A stretch of DNA of 64,000 bases from Leifsonia sp. 1010 (GCF_031455295.1 NZ_JAVDSL010000005.1:62001-126000); one strand, 5' to 3'; numbered from the stretch's first letter, positions 1-8,572 are shown. The notes: a model not told the origin generated them from the sequence alone. Program-made: numbers and translations.

Positions 1-69
1 CGCGCGGGGCGGTCGGGTCGCGCGGCGTCCTCTGCTTCCTGAGCGCCGCTCCGCCGCGCTGCCGCGCCG

Positions 70-122
70 GTGGGTCGCAACACGCCGTTATGGGCGCGCC
101 AGAACGGCGTGTCGCGACCCAC
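70..122. repeat. Intergenic palindrome (GTGGGTCG arms, ACACGCCG core)
   Basis: Two 20-nt arms, GTGGGTCGCAACACGCCGTT (70-89) and its reverse complement (103-122), pair with one mismatch around a 13-nt loop. The arm contains C-R-ACACGCCG, the core also seen in the palindromes at 11.5, 22.2, 22.8 and 58.4 kb. It lies downstream of the small zinc-ribbon gene on the minus strand, so it could act as its terminator. There is no T-run. Confidence 0.8.
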
Positions 123-146
123 AGACGGCGGACCGGCCGCCCGCGC

Positions 147-350
147 TCAGGCGACCAGCGTGGTGCCGGGCGGCACCATGCGCTGCTGGGCGAGCGACGA
201 CGCACGGCAGAGCGGATTTCGGCATCCCACCGCCACCGTCACCACCGTCCAAGCCCCGCGCGACGTCGGCACCAGCCGCCGTTCCTCGGAGATCGGCCCT
301 CCGCACACTCTGCACACCCGTGAGTCCGCGACCATCGTGATCATCCCCAT
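147..350 (-). CDS. Small zinc-ribbon-like protein
   Basis: About 67 residues. It carries a C-x2-C pair (CRVCGG) and, about 30 residues later, a C-x4-C pair (CRNPLC), the spacing of a small treble-clef or zinc-ribbon metal site. The function is unknown to me. No clear ribosome site or -10 box decides the start: ATG codons at 350, 344 and 335 are all possible, and an upstream ATG at 383 would lengthen it. It is divergent from the hydrolase gene that starts at 538. The reading frame is supported mainly by the paired cysteines. Confidence 0.5.
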   Translation of the reverse strand: MGMITMVADSRVCRVCGGPISEERRLVPTSRGAWTVVTVAVGCRNPLCRASSLAQQRMVPPGTTLVA

Positions 351-524
351 CCGACCCGTTGGCGCCCGCATCGCCACTTCCATGGTCCGCCCGGCGGCGT
401 GCGGAAGCAAGAGTCGCGGTGGATGTCGGGCGGTCGGGATGTGCGCATTTCCGTCCACAGCCGCTCCCCGCACCGACTCATCCACAGTCGGGGCGCGCAC
501 CGCCCTTCACCGGGCCCGCACGGG

Positions 525-530
525 TAGCGT
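525..530 (+). promoter_or_regulatory. -10 box TAGCGT of a leaderless gene
   Basis: TAGCGT ends 7 nt before the ATG at 538. It rejects the longer open frame running back to position 70 and fixes the hydrolase start at 538. Confidence 0.5.
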
Positions 531-537
531 CGACTCC

Positions 538-1215
538 ATGCAGATCGACGTCCCCACTTCGGTCGGCCCCGGCCGGCTGACCGTCTCCGCGGCCGAGCAT
601 CCCGCCGCGGTCCTTTGGATGGGTCACGGCGCCGGCGGCGGCATCGAGGCGGCCGACCTCGCTGTCCTCGCCTCCCGGCTGCCCGGCGAAGGCATCACGG
701 TCGTCCGCTACGAGCAACCGTGGCGTGTCGCCGACAAGCGCGTGGCCGCCCGCCCGGCCACGCTCGACGTCGCCTGGCAGGAGACAGCCCCACGAGTGCG
801 GGCGCTCGCCGGCGACCTCCCGCTGGTGACGGGTGGCCGCAGCGCGGGCGCACGAGTCGCCTGCCGGACCGCGACAGCGCTCGGCGCGCGCGGCGTTGTG
901 TGTCTTGCGTTCCCGCTGCATCCGCCGGGAAAAGCCGACAGGTCGCGGCTGGACGAACTGCTCGAGCCGGCCGTCCCTGTGCTCGTCGTCCAGGGCGGAG
1001 GCGACCCGTTCGGGTCAGCGGCTCTCGTCGCGTCCGAAGTGGGTGCTGCGGAGGTCGGGGCATCCGCTGCCGCGGCCGCCCATCGTATCCGGGTGGTGGA
1101 GGTCCCGGGCGCCGATCACGGCATGCGGGTACCGAAGGCGTCCCCACTGGGCGCGGCCGGTGTGCGCGACCTCATCGCCTCGACGGTCGCCGAATTCGTC
1201 CGTGCGGTCGTGTGA
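538..1215 (+). CDS. Alpha/beta hydrolase of the KANL3/Tex30-like family
   Basis: 225 residues. Visible elements fit a small cytosolic alpha/beta hydrolase: an early oxyanion-type segment MGHGAGGG, a nucleophile-elbow-like GGRSAGAR with serine in the middle, a strand followed by GGGDPFG that would carry the acid, and a late GADHGM with the candidate catalytic histidine. Similar proteins are annotated as dienelactone-hydrolase-like or KANL3/Tex30. The substrate is unknown. The frame is open from position 70, but TAGCGT 7 nt upstream of the ATG and the N-terminal composition favour the start used here. It converges on the next gene, whose stop lies 10 bp away. Confidence 0.75.
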   Translation: MQIDVPTSVGPGRLTVSAAEHPAAVLWMGHGAGGGIEAADLAVLASRLPGEGITVVRYEQPWRVADKRVAARPATLDVAWQETAPRVRALAGDLPLVTGGRSAGARVACRTATALGARGVVCLAFPLHPPGKADRSRLDELLEPAVPVLVVQGGGDPFGSAALVASEVGAAEVGASAAAAAHRIRVVEVPGADHGMRVPKASPLGAAGVRDLIASTVAEFVRAVV

Positions 1216-1224
1216 CGGAGGAGG

Positions 1225-1686
1225 TCAGTACTCGCCCTTGATCACGAAGTAGGAGCCGCGGATGGTTCCCGCGAGCCGGGACTTCTGGCGCGCGAACTTG
1301 AACGAGGACAACTCCTCCGGCACGTCCATCCCGTCGGAGAGCTTGAAGCCGACCGCCCGCTTGCCGCCCTCGGCGAGCGCGTACATCACGTTGATCGACA
1401 GCCCGGACTCGTAGAAGACGTACGTCATCCGAATCCCGTCGACCTCGAAGTCCGTGGCCTCGAGCGCCGGAGACGCAATGACGATGCCGCGCTCCTCTTT
1501 CAGGACCCGTGCGACCCGGTCCACCGCATCCTGCTCTTCCTCGGCGGTGCCGACGGTGAAGACGTGGTCGTACTTGTTGCGGTAGTACCGCGCTTCGTTC
1601 GCGCGGAGGCCGGCGAGCGCGTCCGCCACGGGCGACGACTCCAGCCCGACGGTGGAGACTTTCTCGAAGTCGACGACGTACGGCAT
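1225..1686 (-). CDS. Conserved hypothetical protein
   Basis: 153 residues with no signal peptide or membrane segment. The N terminus (MPYVVDFEKVSTVGLESSP) and a mixed alpha/beta pattern suggest a small globular cytosolic protein. I do not recognise a named family. The start is fixed by AGGAGG 4 nt upstream of the ATG at 1686. The frame is open further upstream, but that part is arginine-rich shadow sequence. It is divergent from the acetyltransferase at 1797. Confidence 0.75.
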   Translation of the reverse strand: MPYVVDFEKVSTVGLESSPVADALAGLRANEARYYRNKYDHVFTVGTAEEEQDAVDRVARVLKEERGIVIASPALEATDFEVDGIRMTYVFYESGLSINVMYALAEGGKRAVGFKLSDGMDVPEELSSFKFARQKSRLAGTIRGSYFVIKGEY

Positions 1687-1796
1687 GGGTCCTCCTGGAT
1701 GTGCGGTGACGAGCCTTACCGTAGCGTGCGCCGCGCTTTGGGCGCGCCCTGGCGTGTCCGCTGCCCGCGCGCGCGACGCCACGTCAGGATCATGGG

Positions 1797-2336
1797 GTGT
1801 CCGAGCTGCTGATGCGCATCCACAGTCCCGAGTTCCAGGCGATGTCGGAGCGGGTGCTGGAGGTGACCGCGTTGACCTCGCGGCTGAACGTGCTCCCCTT
1901 CGACGACGAGGAGGGCAAGTCCGCCCTGTTCGAGCAGATCCTCGGCCGCCCGCTCCCGCCACGCGTGACCATCTACCCGCCGTTCTTCACCGACCACGGC
2001 CGCAACCTGGAGCTGGCGGAGCGGGTGTTCATCAACCAGAACTGCACGTTCCTCGACTACGCGGGCATCACCCTCGGCGAGCGCGTCATGGTCGCCCCGA
2101 AGGCGACCTTCATCACCGTCGGCCACCCCGTCGACACCGACGACCGCCGCATCTGGCTGACCGGCGGCCCCATCACGGTCGAAGAGAACGTGTGGATCGG
2201 CGCGGGAGCCACCATCCTCCCCGGCGTCACCATCGGCCGCGACTCCGTGATCGCCGCGGGCGCGACCGTCGCGGAGGACGTGCCCGCGCGGACGCTCGTC
2301 GCCGGTCCGAAGGCGGCGGTGCTCCGGAGCTGGTGA
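1797..2336 (+). CDS. Sugar O-acetyltransferase, left-handed beta-helix family
   Basis: 179 residues. The C-terminal half shows hexapeptide-repeat character ([LIV]-G-x4), for example ITLGERV, VWIGAGATI, VTIGRDS and VIAAGATVAED, typical of the maltose/galactoside/NodL acetyltransferase group that uses acetyl-CoA. The helical N terminus and the ITVGHP segment with a catalytic-type histidine also fit. The acceptor sugar is unknown. The start is a GTG 6 nt after a CAGGAT hexamer, with no Shine-Dalgarno. An internal ATG at 1812 is the alternative. Confidence 0.85.
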   Translation: MSELLMRIHSPEFQAMSERVLEVTALTSRLNVLPFDDEEGKSALFEQILGRPLPPRVTIYPPFFTDHGRNLELAERVFINQNCTFLDYAGITLGERVMVAPKATFITVGHPVDTDDRRIWLTGGPITVEENVWIGAGATILPGVTIGRDSVIAAGATVAEDVPARTLVAGPKAAVLRSW

Positions 2337-2465
2337 GGGGGCGGCGGCCGCGGAAAGGGAGGACTCCCGCTCCGACACACCGCGAGCCCGCCGGGAACGG
2401 AGGACCGGGCGCCGCCCACGTGGCGTAATGTCCTCCGTTTCTGCTTGGATCACATCCCGCGGTTG

Positions 2466-2966
2466 TCAGAGACGCACGCTCGACCCCGCGGCGCGCCGAC
2501 GGCTCCATCGGCGGGGCCAGCGGACGTGAGCGCACGAGAACGCGAGGAGCAGCCAACCAGCGAGCAGTATCCATGGGTTGGGCTCCAGCACGTCGAAACG
2601 CCCTCCGAAGTCGTCACTGATCGCGGTCCGCGCCGCGAGAACGAGGGAACCGACGATCAGCACCGCGCCTGCGGACATCCAGACGAAGGCGAGTCCGGCA
2701 TGCGCCCACCAGAAGTTGCGGGCACGGGGAATCAGGCGGAGCGGAAGGCCTCCCACCATGACGATGACCGTCGTCACGAAGGCCGCCGCGGCGCTCAGCA
2801 TCAACCACCCGATCATCGACGGGATGCCGTCATAAGAACCCGCGGCGATGCAGATGACCAGCCCCGTGGAGCCCATGACGGCCAGGGTCAATGCAGACTG
2901 CCCACCCGCCTCCACGAGGCCGCGCAGTATGCCGGCCGTCACGCCGTTCTGCTGCCCGCTGCGCAC
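2466..2966 (-). CDS. Four-helix membrane protein, unknown function
   Basis: 166 residues with four hydrophobic segments, at about residues 25-45, 49-73, 87-112 and 131-148, and an arginine-rich C-terminal tail expected in the cytoplasm. No family recognised. The GTG start at 2966 has no ribosome site but follows TAGCGT (2973-2978 on the minus strand) by 6 nt. It converges on nothing close: about 130 bp without a gene separates it from the acetyltransferase. Confidence 0.7.
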   Translation of the reverse strand: MRSGQQNGVTAGILRGLVEAGGQSALTLAVMGSTGLVICIAAGSYDGIPSMIGWLMLSAAAAFVTTVIVMVGGLPLRLIPRARNFWWAHAGLAFVWMSAGAVLIVGSLVLAARTAISDDFGGRFDVLEPNPWILLAGWLLLAFSCAHVRWPRRWSRRRAAGSSVRL

Positions 2967-2972
2967 ACGTCC

Positions 2973-2978
2973 ACGCTA
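2973..2978 (-). promoter_or_regulatory. -10 box TAGCGT of a leaderless gene
   Basis: TAGCGT on the minus strand ends 6 nt before the GTG at 2966, supporting that start in a gene without a Shine-Dalgarno. Confidence 0.45.
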
Positions 2979-3091
2979 GCGAGGCGCAACCGCGGAGGGA
3001 TCATCCGTCAGAGTGATTCTCGCCGGACGATGAGCGCTCGCGTCCGCGCGCGAAGGTCACGTCGAGCGGCATGAGATGCCAGGATCGACCC

Positions 3092-3742
3092 GTGACCGCC
3101 GAATCGACCGCCGAGCCGTTGGAGCAGGGAACAGGCTCCGGACGGACGACCGAGGTCCGGCTGCGGCAATCCAGTCGCGGTGCATGCGTGGCGGCCATCA
3201 CCACGCTGATCGACTTCCTGCTCGCCTGCCTGGCGGGTCTGTTCCATCCATCCCCGGATCAGTCAGCGCTCGATCGGAGTCTGGCCCCGCTCATCTGGGC
3301 CGCCGTCTGCCTGCTCGCTGTCGCTGTGGTGCGGTCTCTGTTCGTGGGTGTCTATCTTTCCGAGCGCCGCATCCGGGTGCGGAGCTGGTTCCGCACCTAT
3401 ACGATCCCGATCGACGCGGAGACCCGGTGCCGAACCGACAGGTGGAGCAGTTGGTTCGTCACCCGCGGCACCCCGTACCGGTCGGTGCAAGTGCTGTTTC
3501 TGTCCTGGATGCGCGAAGGAAGACGCACCTCCCGCTCGTTCCCGGCGACGGCCGTACGCCGCTCCCGCGCTATCGCCCAGGCAGACGTCATCAACGCGTT
3601 CATCGGCGCCACGACGGCCGGGGCAGCTCCCGCCGTCCGGGACTTCGCCCGTGGATCCGAATGGCTCCGGATCACCGCCGACTCCCGGCGGCGGCTGGCT
3701 GAGCGGGACGCCGAACGGGACCGTCGCGGCGCGCACGCGTGA
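3092..3742 (+). CDS. Membrane protein with two N-terminal helices, PH-like layout
   Basis: 216 residues. Two transmembrane segments lie in the first third (around ITTLIDFLLACLAGLF and LIWAAVCLLAVAVVRSLFV). They are followed by a soluble beta-rich region and a charged C terminus. This resembles bacterial PH-domain membrane proteins, but I cannot confirm the fold. The GTG at 3092 follows CAGGAT by 6 nt; an in-frame ATG at 3071 is the alternative. It ends 22 bp from the convergent small gene at 3764. Confidence 0.65.
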   Translation: MTAESTAEPLEQGTGSGRTTEVRLRQSSRGACVAAITTLIDFLLACLAGLFHPSPDQSALDRSLAPLIWAAVCLLAVAVVRSLFVGVYLSERRIRVRSWFRTYTIPIDAETRCRTDRWSSWFVTRGTPYRSVQVLFLSWMREGRRTSRSFPATAVRRSRAIAQADVINAFIGATTAGAAPAVRDFARGSEWLRITADSRRRLAERDAERDRRGAHA

Positions 3743-3763
3743 GTGGCGGTGAAACGCGCGAAG

Positions 3764-3964
3764 CTACTTGGTGAAGACCGCGTCGAGGACACGCCCGTCG
3801 GCGAGGCTCAATCGCACACGCCAGCACGACCACGTATGAGCGATGACGGCGTCATCCACCAGCCGGGCACTTGTCCATGCGTCATCGGAGCCGAAACCGT
3901 TCGGAGTCGCAGTCCAGAGGAGGGTCGAGCCGGAGGGTGACTCGCGCACCACTGTCATGGTCAC
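3764..3964 (-). CDS. Small hypothetical protein coupled to crystallin J1-like gene
   Basis: 66 residues, rich in beta-forming residues and tryptophan, with no signal or membrane segment. Not recognised. Its ATG overlaps the stop of the upstream gene by four bases (ATGA), so the two are probably translationally coupled. That coupling is the best evidence it is real. Confidence 0.55.
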   Translation of the reverse strand: MTMTVVRESPSGSTLLWTATPNGFGSDDAWTSARLVDDAVIAHTWSCWRVRLSLADGRVLDAVFTK

Positions 3965-4353
3965 TCACGGTCGTGGACCTCCACCACATCGCCGTCCGGC
4001 CCGCGTCGGAAGCTGCGCGTCACCTCGATGCGCCCGACGATGTTGCCGTTGAGCTCCTCGAGCTGCTCGGCGGGGATCCAATACTCGAGGATGGTCTCAC
4101 CGCCGACCTGCTGCACCTCGAAACGGTCCAGGAAGTCCTTTCGCACGCGGAAGCGGGTGACGTGCCCGGCCCCGGACGCTTTGACGTTCCAGTCCCGCGC
4201 GATGCGGACCGCGTAGTCCTCGTTGAGCACCGGATAGAAGATCGGCTGATCCGGCAACCGCGGAGGCCATCGCGTCCAGCCGGATTCCTCCACCAGCACC
4301 AGCTCTTCGGGCCCCGTCGGACGCCAAAGCGTGACGGTTTCGACGTCGGTCAT
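3961..4353 (-). CDS. ADP-ribosylation/crystallin J1-like protein
   Basis: 130 residues. The sequence (VTLWRPTGPEELVLVE near the start, then PIFYPVLNEDYAVRIARD, ending with a WIPAEQLEELN segment) matches a widespread small family whose database title is ADP-ribosylation/crystallin J1. That title is inherited, and no ADP-ribosyl-hydrolase motif is visible. TAGCAT ends 7 nt before the ATG. The downstream 66-residue gene overlaps by ATGA. Role unknown. Confidence 0.7.
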   Translation of the reverse strand: MTDVETVTLWRPTGPEELVLVEESGWTRWPPRLPDQPIFYPVLNEDYAVRIARDWNVKASGAGHVTRFRVRKDFLDRFEVQQVGGETILEYWIPAEQLEELNGNIVGRIEVTRSFRRGPDGDVVEVHDRE

Positions 4354-4535
4354 GGCTCATATGCTAGACGGCCGCCCGAGCCTCGCTTCGACTAACGCGA
4401 CCTGCGGTCCGCAAAGAGGTCGACGAGATCCCTCGCGCCCCGTGTCAGTTCTTCCCCGGGCTCGATGAGCAGCGTCGACCGAGCCCGTCGTCGAGGAGGC
4501 GCGGGATATTTCAGCCCTACCAGTATCCTGACCGG

Positions 4536-5003
4536 GTGATCGAGGGAACGGAATTGACCCCGGCGGAGACGGAGCTGCTCGCGGGAACTGGATACGACGA
4601 TGTCGCGCTTGTCTGGGCCCTGATCCACCTCGGAATCAGGACCAATCCGCCGCCCACTCCCGACTGGCAACCGAGCGACGACGATATTGCCGCGGCCTTC
4701 GGCAGCTTCGAAAAGCTCAGCGCCCTGGGCCTCATCAGCGTCGGGCGCATGGAGTACATCGACGGAGGTCCGCCTGGTCGCCACGCCCCCGTTCGTCACG
4801 TTTCCGAGGCCCTCGAGGACGTCAGAGCACGCGTTCAGAACGAAGTCTCGGCCGCACAGGTCGCGACCGATTGGGAATTCGCCTGCTGGGTCGTTGCGAC
4901 GGAGGCTGGATTGGCCGTCGCGGAGGAAGCCAGCCGAGAGACTCGGCCGGGACGGAAACGGTCACTGCGGGAGATGTTTTCGAGACGCTCCCGCGCTTGG
5001 TGA
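4536..5003 (+). CDS. Hypothetical protein
   Basis: 155 residues, predicted cytosolic and mostly helical, with an acidic N-terminal half and a basic C-terminal tail (RKRSLREMFSRRSRAW). Family not recognised. The GTG start follows TATCCT (4524-4529) by 6 nt, a leaderless layout. Its last 42 bases overlap the end of the convergent DUF4279 gene, so transcripts would be antisense at their 3' ends. Confidence 0.6.
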   Translation: MIEGTELTPAETELLAGTGYDDVALVWALIHLGIRTNPPPTPDWQPSDDDIAAAFGSFEKLSALGLISVGRMEYIDGGPPGRHAPVRHVSEALEDVRARVQNEVSAAQVATDWEFACWVVATEAGLAVAEEASRETRPGRKRSLREMFSRRSRAW

Positions 5004-5459
5004 ACTCGGAGAATCGGCATCGGACTCGCCAGGGTTCAGATACGCGGTCCCCCGGAACTCGCACCCGAGCATGGCGAGGTCCGCGAGCAAGTCCGGTGGC
5101 ATGACGAAGGTTCCTTGAGTGCTGTCGGAGGAACCGGACCACCAGATGACCGTCTCACACTCCGGCCTCAGCGATTGGAGCGCATTGGCCCTCTGCCGAA
5201 ACACGTCGACGAGCGCTCTCAGGGAGGCGACCCCTTGGTCGTCTCTCACATCCACGATCGGTGCATCCACGTCGAGGGACCACTGAGCGCGCTGATGGAC
5301 CATGTACTCAGCGGCGAGCGCTCGACCAGCCACTGCCGCTCTCGTGGGATCGCCCACATCCGCGCTACTGCTCGGCTCAAGCCCGAGTGCCGCACTGATC
5401 TCCGACACGGTTCGTTCGTTACTGTAGACCGAGAGAGTCGACCGGTTCGCGAGGATCAC
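4962..5459 (-). CDS. DUF4279 family protein
   Basis: 165 residues. The central block, with ECETVIWWSG followed by GTFVMPPDLLADLAMLGCE, is characteristic of DUF4279 proteins. These are small, often orphan proteins found beside polymorphic-toxin immunity genes in many bacteria; their biochemical role is unknown. The GTG at 5459 has a purine-rich AGAGAGA element 4-10 nt upstream. It overlaps the convergent gene by 42 bp. Confidence 0.7.
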   Translation of the reverse strand: MILANRSTLSVYSNERTVSEISAALGLEPSSSADVGDPTRAAVAGRALAAEYMVHQRAQWSLDVDAPIVDVRDDQGVASLRALVDVFRQRANALQSLRPECETVIWWSGSSDSTQGTFVMPPDLLADLAMLGCEFRGTAYLNPGESDADSPSSPSAGASRKHLPQ

Positions 5460-5483
5460 AGTGATCTCTCTTTCGCTCAGAAC

Positions 5484-5503
5484 CCGGGTGATCCGTCACC
5501 CGG
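5484..5503. terminator. Hairpin between LuxR-type gene and DUF4279 gene
   Basis: CCGGGTGA and TCACCCGG form an 8-bp perfect stem with a 4-nt loop. It sits 49 bp after the stop of the minus-strand LuxR-type gene and 24 bp before the DUF4279 start. It could be a terminator (no U-tract) or an operator. Confidence 0.35.
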
Positions 5504-5551
5504 TTACCGAATCGAATCTAGCGTGCTGACACAGGATTGACGCGGGCCCCG

Positions 5552-7831
5552 TCAGACCGGCGCGAGCTCGGTCGCCTTGCCGAGGAGCTCCAGCTCGACC
5601 CCCCGCCGCACCGCCTCCGAACGCGACGACACCCCGAACTTCTGGAAGATAGCGCTGATGTGGGTTTTGACGGTGTTGGGCGAGACGTACAGGCGCTGCG
5701 CGATCTCCGGGCGGGTCAGGTGAGTCTGCAGGTACGGAAGAACACGCTGCTCGGCTTCGGTCAGCGCCACGGAGTCGACTCGACGCTCCAAGGTGCGCGT
5801 GTGCTCGGCAAGCAGATTCCGGGCGAACGCTCTCCGTGTATCCAAGGCGTCGCCCGGAACCCCCGGGGGAAGGACTTCATCGATCTCGTCGAGGAGGATC
5901 CGGGCGGCGTCCGCGTCCCCGACGGCCAATTGCGCACGGACGAGCAGCAACCGGGTCGGGATGCTGAGCAGCGGCACCGCGCTCCCGCAGCGCTGGCGTT
6001 CTGACATGGCCCGCGCCAGGTACCGTCTGCCCGACAGCGTTCGGCCGGCATGGAGTTCCAGGCAGGCGGCGGCCGCGTGCGCGTACGCGGACATGACGTA
6101 GCCTTCGATGCCTCCCTCCCGGATGGTGTCCAGGGCTCTCTCGATGTGCGTCGCTGCCCGCTCCCACGCTCCGGCCTCGATCGCGAGGAAGGCGAACTCG
6201 GACTCGCAGATCACAATCGAAGCGGGATTGCCGTGAACGCTGGCGATGTGGATCGCCTCGCCGAGCACGACCCGGGCGCGCTCCTCATAGCCGGCGTGGA
6301 GCAGGGTGCTTCCCAGGATCTGGACGGCGGGGTCACGCCACGGACTCTCGAGCGGTTCGACCTCGGCCGCGAATTCTGCGTCCTCGAGGGCTGATTCGAT
6401 GCCGTCGGGCATCATGATTGCCCGGATCATCGCCTTCGCCGAAGGAATGTTGATTCCGGCGGCAGCAGCGTCATCGGGAACCATCCCCAACAGGGTTCCC
6501 CACTTGCGGGCGTCGTCATCCGATCCTGCGAGGACCGCGAACCAGGCGAAGACGACAACGGCTGACGGGTTCGCCAGGAGGTTGGCGTCGCCGATCTCAC
6601 GCAGCCATCGGCCGAGTGTCGCGCTCTGACCCGCCTCGTAGGCCGGGAGACCGGCGGCGGTCACCAGTGCTGTGGCGGTGGGGAACTCCCCCGCCGCGAT
6701 TGCGTGATCGATGGCCGCCGGGAGTTGCCCGCGCTCGGCGAACCACTGCGATGCTCGCGCGTGAAGGGCTGGCACAAGCGAGGCGGACTCGAGCTGCAGC
6801 TCATCCGACAGGTACTCCCGGAACAGAGGATGAAGGCGAAACGCGCGACCGTCCGCGTCCGCGGTGACGAAGAGCTGGCGCGATTCCAGGTCCCGCAGGA
6901 TCCGGATCGAATCGGTCCGTTCCAACACGGCATCGCACAGGTCCGGGATATGCGTGCCGAGGATCGACGTGCGGAGAAGAAACTGCCTGGTCTCCTCCGG
7001 GAGGTCGCGAACGCATTCTCGATAGAGGTAGTCGGCGAGTGCGGTGTTGTCGCTTGTGACGGCGAACGGCCGGCTTCTGGAGAGCAGTGCGTACATGTGC
7101 AGCCCGGCCGCCCAGCCCTCACAGCGATCCACCCAATCCGCAAGGAGGCTCCGGTCCACATGCGCGCCCGCCTCGTCGGCGATCCGCGCGGCCCCGTCGA
7201 GGTCGATCCGCAACTCGGACGCTCCGACTCTGGCCGCCGACAGCTCGACGCGTCCTCGGGCCAACGCCGCCAGATGCTGCCGGCTCGCCAGCACCACCTG
7301 CGATCCCGCGGGCACCCGAGCCAGAGCCACCTCCAGGGCGTCGATGCACCCGACCGTTCTCAACACGTGGACGTCGTCGATGAACAGAACGAACGGACGT
7401 TCGCACCGTGAGAGCGCAAGGGCCAGCGCCGGGGCGAGCCTGCTCAGCACTCCCGTCTGGGTGGTCGCGATCTGCGCGAAGACCGACTCGGCCTCCGACG
7501 CGAACGCTGTGCACACCCGGGCCAGGAGGCGGATCAGCGCCGCCGGATCGTCATCGTCTTCGCGGAGCGTGAGCCAACCGGTCGCCCGATCTTCGAGGTG
7601 TTCCCATTCGGCGAGGAGCGACGTCTTCCCGTAGCCGGCGGGCGCTTCGACCGTGACGATGCGGGAGGTACTGGCGCGCAGCGATTGGATGAGGTCCTGC
7701 CGGCGAACATAGGCCGGGTCGAAGAGCGGAGCGGTGGTCTTGCTCTCGAAGAGCAGAGTTTCCAGATCGTCGTTCGCCGAACCCACCCGATATCCCATCG
7801 CCGCACGGGCTGGAAGGCTCGTCCGAGCCAC
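5552..7831 (-). CDS. LuxR-family regulator with MalT-type ATPase (LAL)
   Basis: 759 residues, a large ATP-dependent regulator of the MalT/LAL type. Walker A (APAGYGKTS, about 63-71) and Walker B (FVLFIDDVH, about 147-155) mark an N-terminal STAND NTPase. A long helical, TPR-like middle follows, and a C-terminal LuxR helix-turn-helix (LTEAEQRVL then EIAQRLYVSPNTVKTHISAI) ends the protein. The family binds an inducer, oligomerises with ATP and activates transcription. The inducer and target are unknown, and no obvious transporter or catabolic operon is adjacent. The start may be the GTG at 7831 or the ATG at 7798; neither has a clear ribosome site. Confidence 0.88.
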   Translation of the reverse strand: MARTSLPARAAMGYRVGSANDDLETLLFESKTTAPLFDPAYVRRQDLIQSLRASTSRIVTVEAPAGYGKTSLLAEWEHLEDRATGWLTLREDDDDPAALIRLLARVCTAFASEAESVFAQIATTQTGVLSRLAPALALALSRCERPFVLFIDDVHVLRTVGCIDALEVALARVPAGSQVVLASRQHLAALARGRVELSAARVGASELRIDLDGAARIADEAGAHVDRSLLADWVDRCEGWAAGLHMYALLSRSRPFAVTSDNTALADYLYRECVRDLPEETRQFLLRTSILGTHIPDLCDAVLERTDSIRILRDLESRQLFVTADADGRAFRLHPLFREYLSDELQLESASLVPALHARASQWFAERGQLPAAIDHAIAAGEFPTATALVTAAGLPAYEAGQSATLGRWLREIGDANLLANPSAVVVFAWFAVLAGSDDDARKWGTLLGMVPDDAAAAGINIPSAKAMIRAIMMPDGIESALEDAEFAAEVEPLESPWRDPAVQILGSTLLHAGYEERARVVLGEAIHIASVHGNPASIVICESEFAFLAIEAGAWERAATHIERALDTIREGGIEGYVMSAYAHAAAACLELHAGRTLSGRRYLARAMSERQRCGSAVPLLSIPTRLLLVRAQLAVGDADAARILLDEIDEVLPPGVPGDALDTRRAFARNLLAEHTRTLERRVDSVALTEAEQRVLPYLQTHLTRPEIAQRLYVSPNTVKTHISAIFQKFGVSSRSEAVRRGVELELLGKATELAPV

Positions 7832-7934
7832 CAGGACATAACCGCATCACCTGCATTTATACCGGGGCGGCCCGCAGCCATGGAGAACGCGATTCGTCAC
7901 CCACACTGAAGCGGGAATCCGCGCGCCAGACGCC

Positions 7935-8537
7935 TCACTCGGCGGACCAGAGCTCCTCGGCTTCGATGACCAGATCGATCGTCTGTCGCAGGAGACCTCC
8001 CAACGATGTCGATCTCAGCAGGGTGTACCTGTCGTACTCGCCCAGCGGGGCGATCGCCGCCAGTTGCCACGCGGCTTCGACGGGGTCGTTCGACAGCTCG
8101 ATGTCGGTATCCGACTGCGGCTCCGCAACGCGGGCGACCACGCGGCGGACAACCGATTCTGCCTCGGCCCGTAGAGGTTCGAGTGCCTCGGACCACTCCA
8201 GATCCGGCAGCATCGAGAGCTCGGCCCGGGGATACGGGTCGTCGTCGAGCCATCGCTCGACCGTGAACCGCCGGGTCCCTACGCCGACGATGACCAGATC
8301 ATCGGCGCCCACGGCGGCGCTCACAAGGCGCGCCATCGTCCCGACCGAGGCGCGCTGGTCGCCGCCCCCGGCTTCGAATCCGCGCTCGATGAGCACGACG
8401 CCGAACTCGAACCCCGGTTCGACCTCGTCGAGCAAACGGCCGACCAGCGTGAGATACCGCGGCTCGAACACCCGCAACGGGATGGGCACGGAGGGAAACA
8501 GCACGGAGCCGAGCGGGAACATCGGTGAGGCGGCCAT
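7935..8537 (-). CDS. LON substrate-binding domain protein
   Basis: 200 residues. The N terminus (MFPLGSVLFPSVPIPLRVFEPRY) and the spaced GFGVVLIERG-like segment are typical of the stand-alone LON N-terminal (PUA-like) domain, without the protease ATPase or serine-lysine dyad. It is presumably a peptide or protein-binding module in the cytosol. The ATG at 8537 is preceded by CTGGAG; the longer open frame to 8552 lacks support. It is divergent from the DUF427 gene. Confidence 0.85.
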   Translation of the reverse strand: MAASPMFPLGSVLFPSVPIPLRVFEPRYLTLVGRLLDEVEPGFEFGVVLIERGFEAGGGDQRASVGTMARLVSAAVGADDLVIVGVGTRRFTVERWLDDDPYPRAELSMLPDLEWSEALEPLRAEAESVVRRVVARVAEPQSDTDIELSNDPVEAAWQLAAIAPLGEYDRYTLLRSTSLGGLLRQTIDLVIEAEELWSAE

Positions 8538-8560
8538 GCTCCAGTGAATCACCGCCGACG

Positions 8561-8566
8561 TAGAGT
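8561..8566 (+). promoter_or_regulatory. -10 box TAGAGT of a leaderless gene
   Basis: TAGAGT ends 6 nt before the GTG at 8573. No Shine-Dalgarno is present, so the transcript probably starts at the first codon. Confidence 0.5.
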
Positions 8567-8572
8567 GAACAG

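Noticed and set aside
450-495. Two TCCACAG sequences resembling DnaA boxes
   Set aside because: Only partial matches, no AT-rich unwinding region, and no dnaA or dnaN nearby.
4392-4535. Open minus-strand stretch ending IEPGEELTRGARDLVDLF that looks protein-like
   Set aside because: No start codon with support, and the remaining frame overlaps the gene at 4536 antisense. It may be a gene fragment but cannot be supported.
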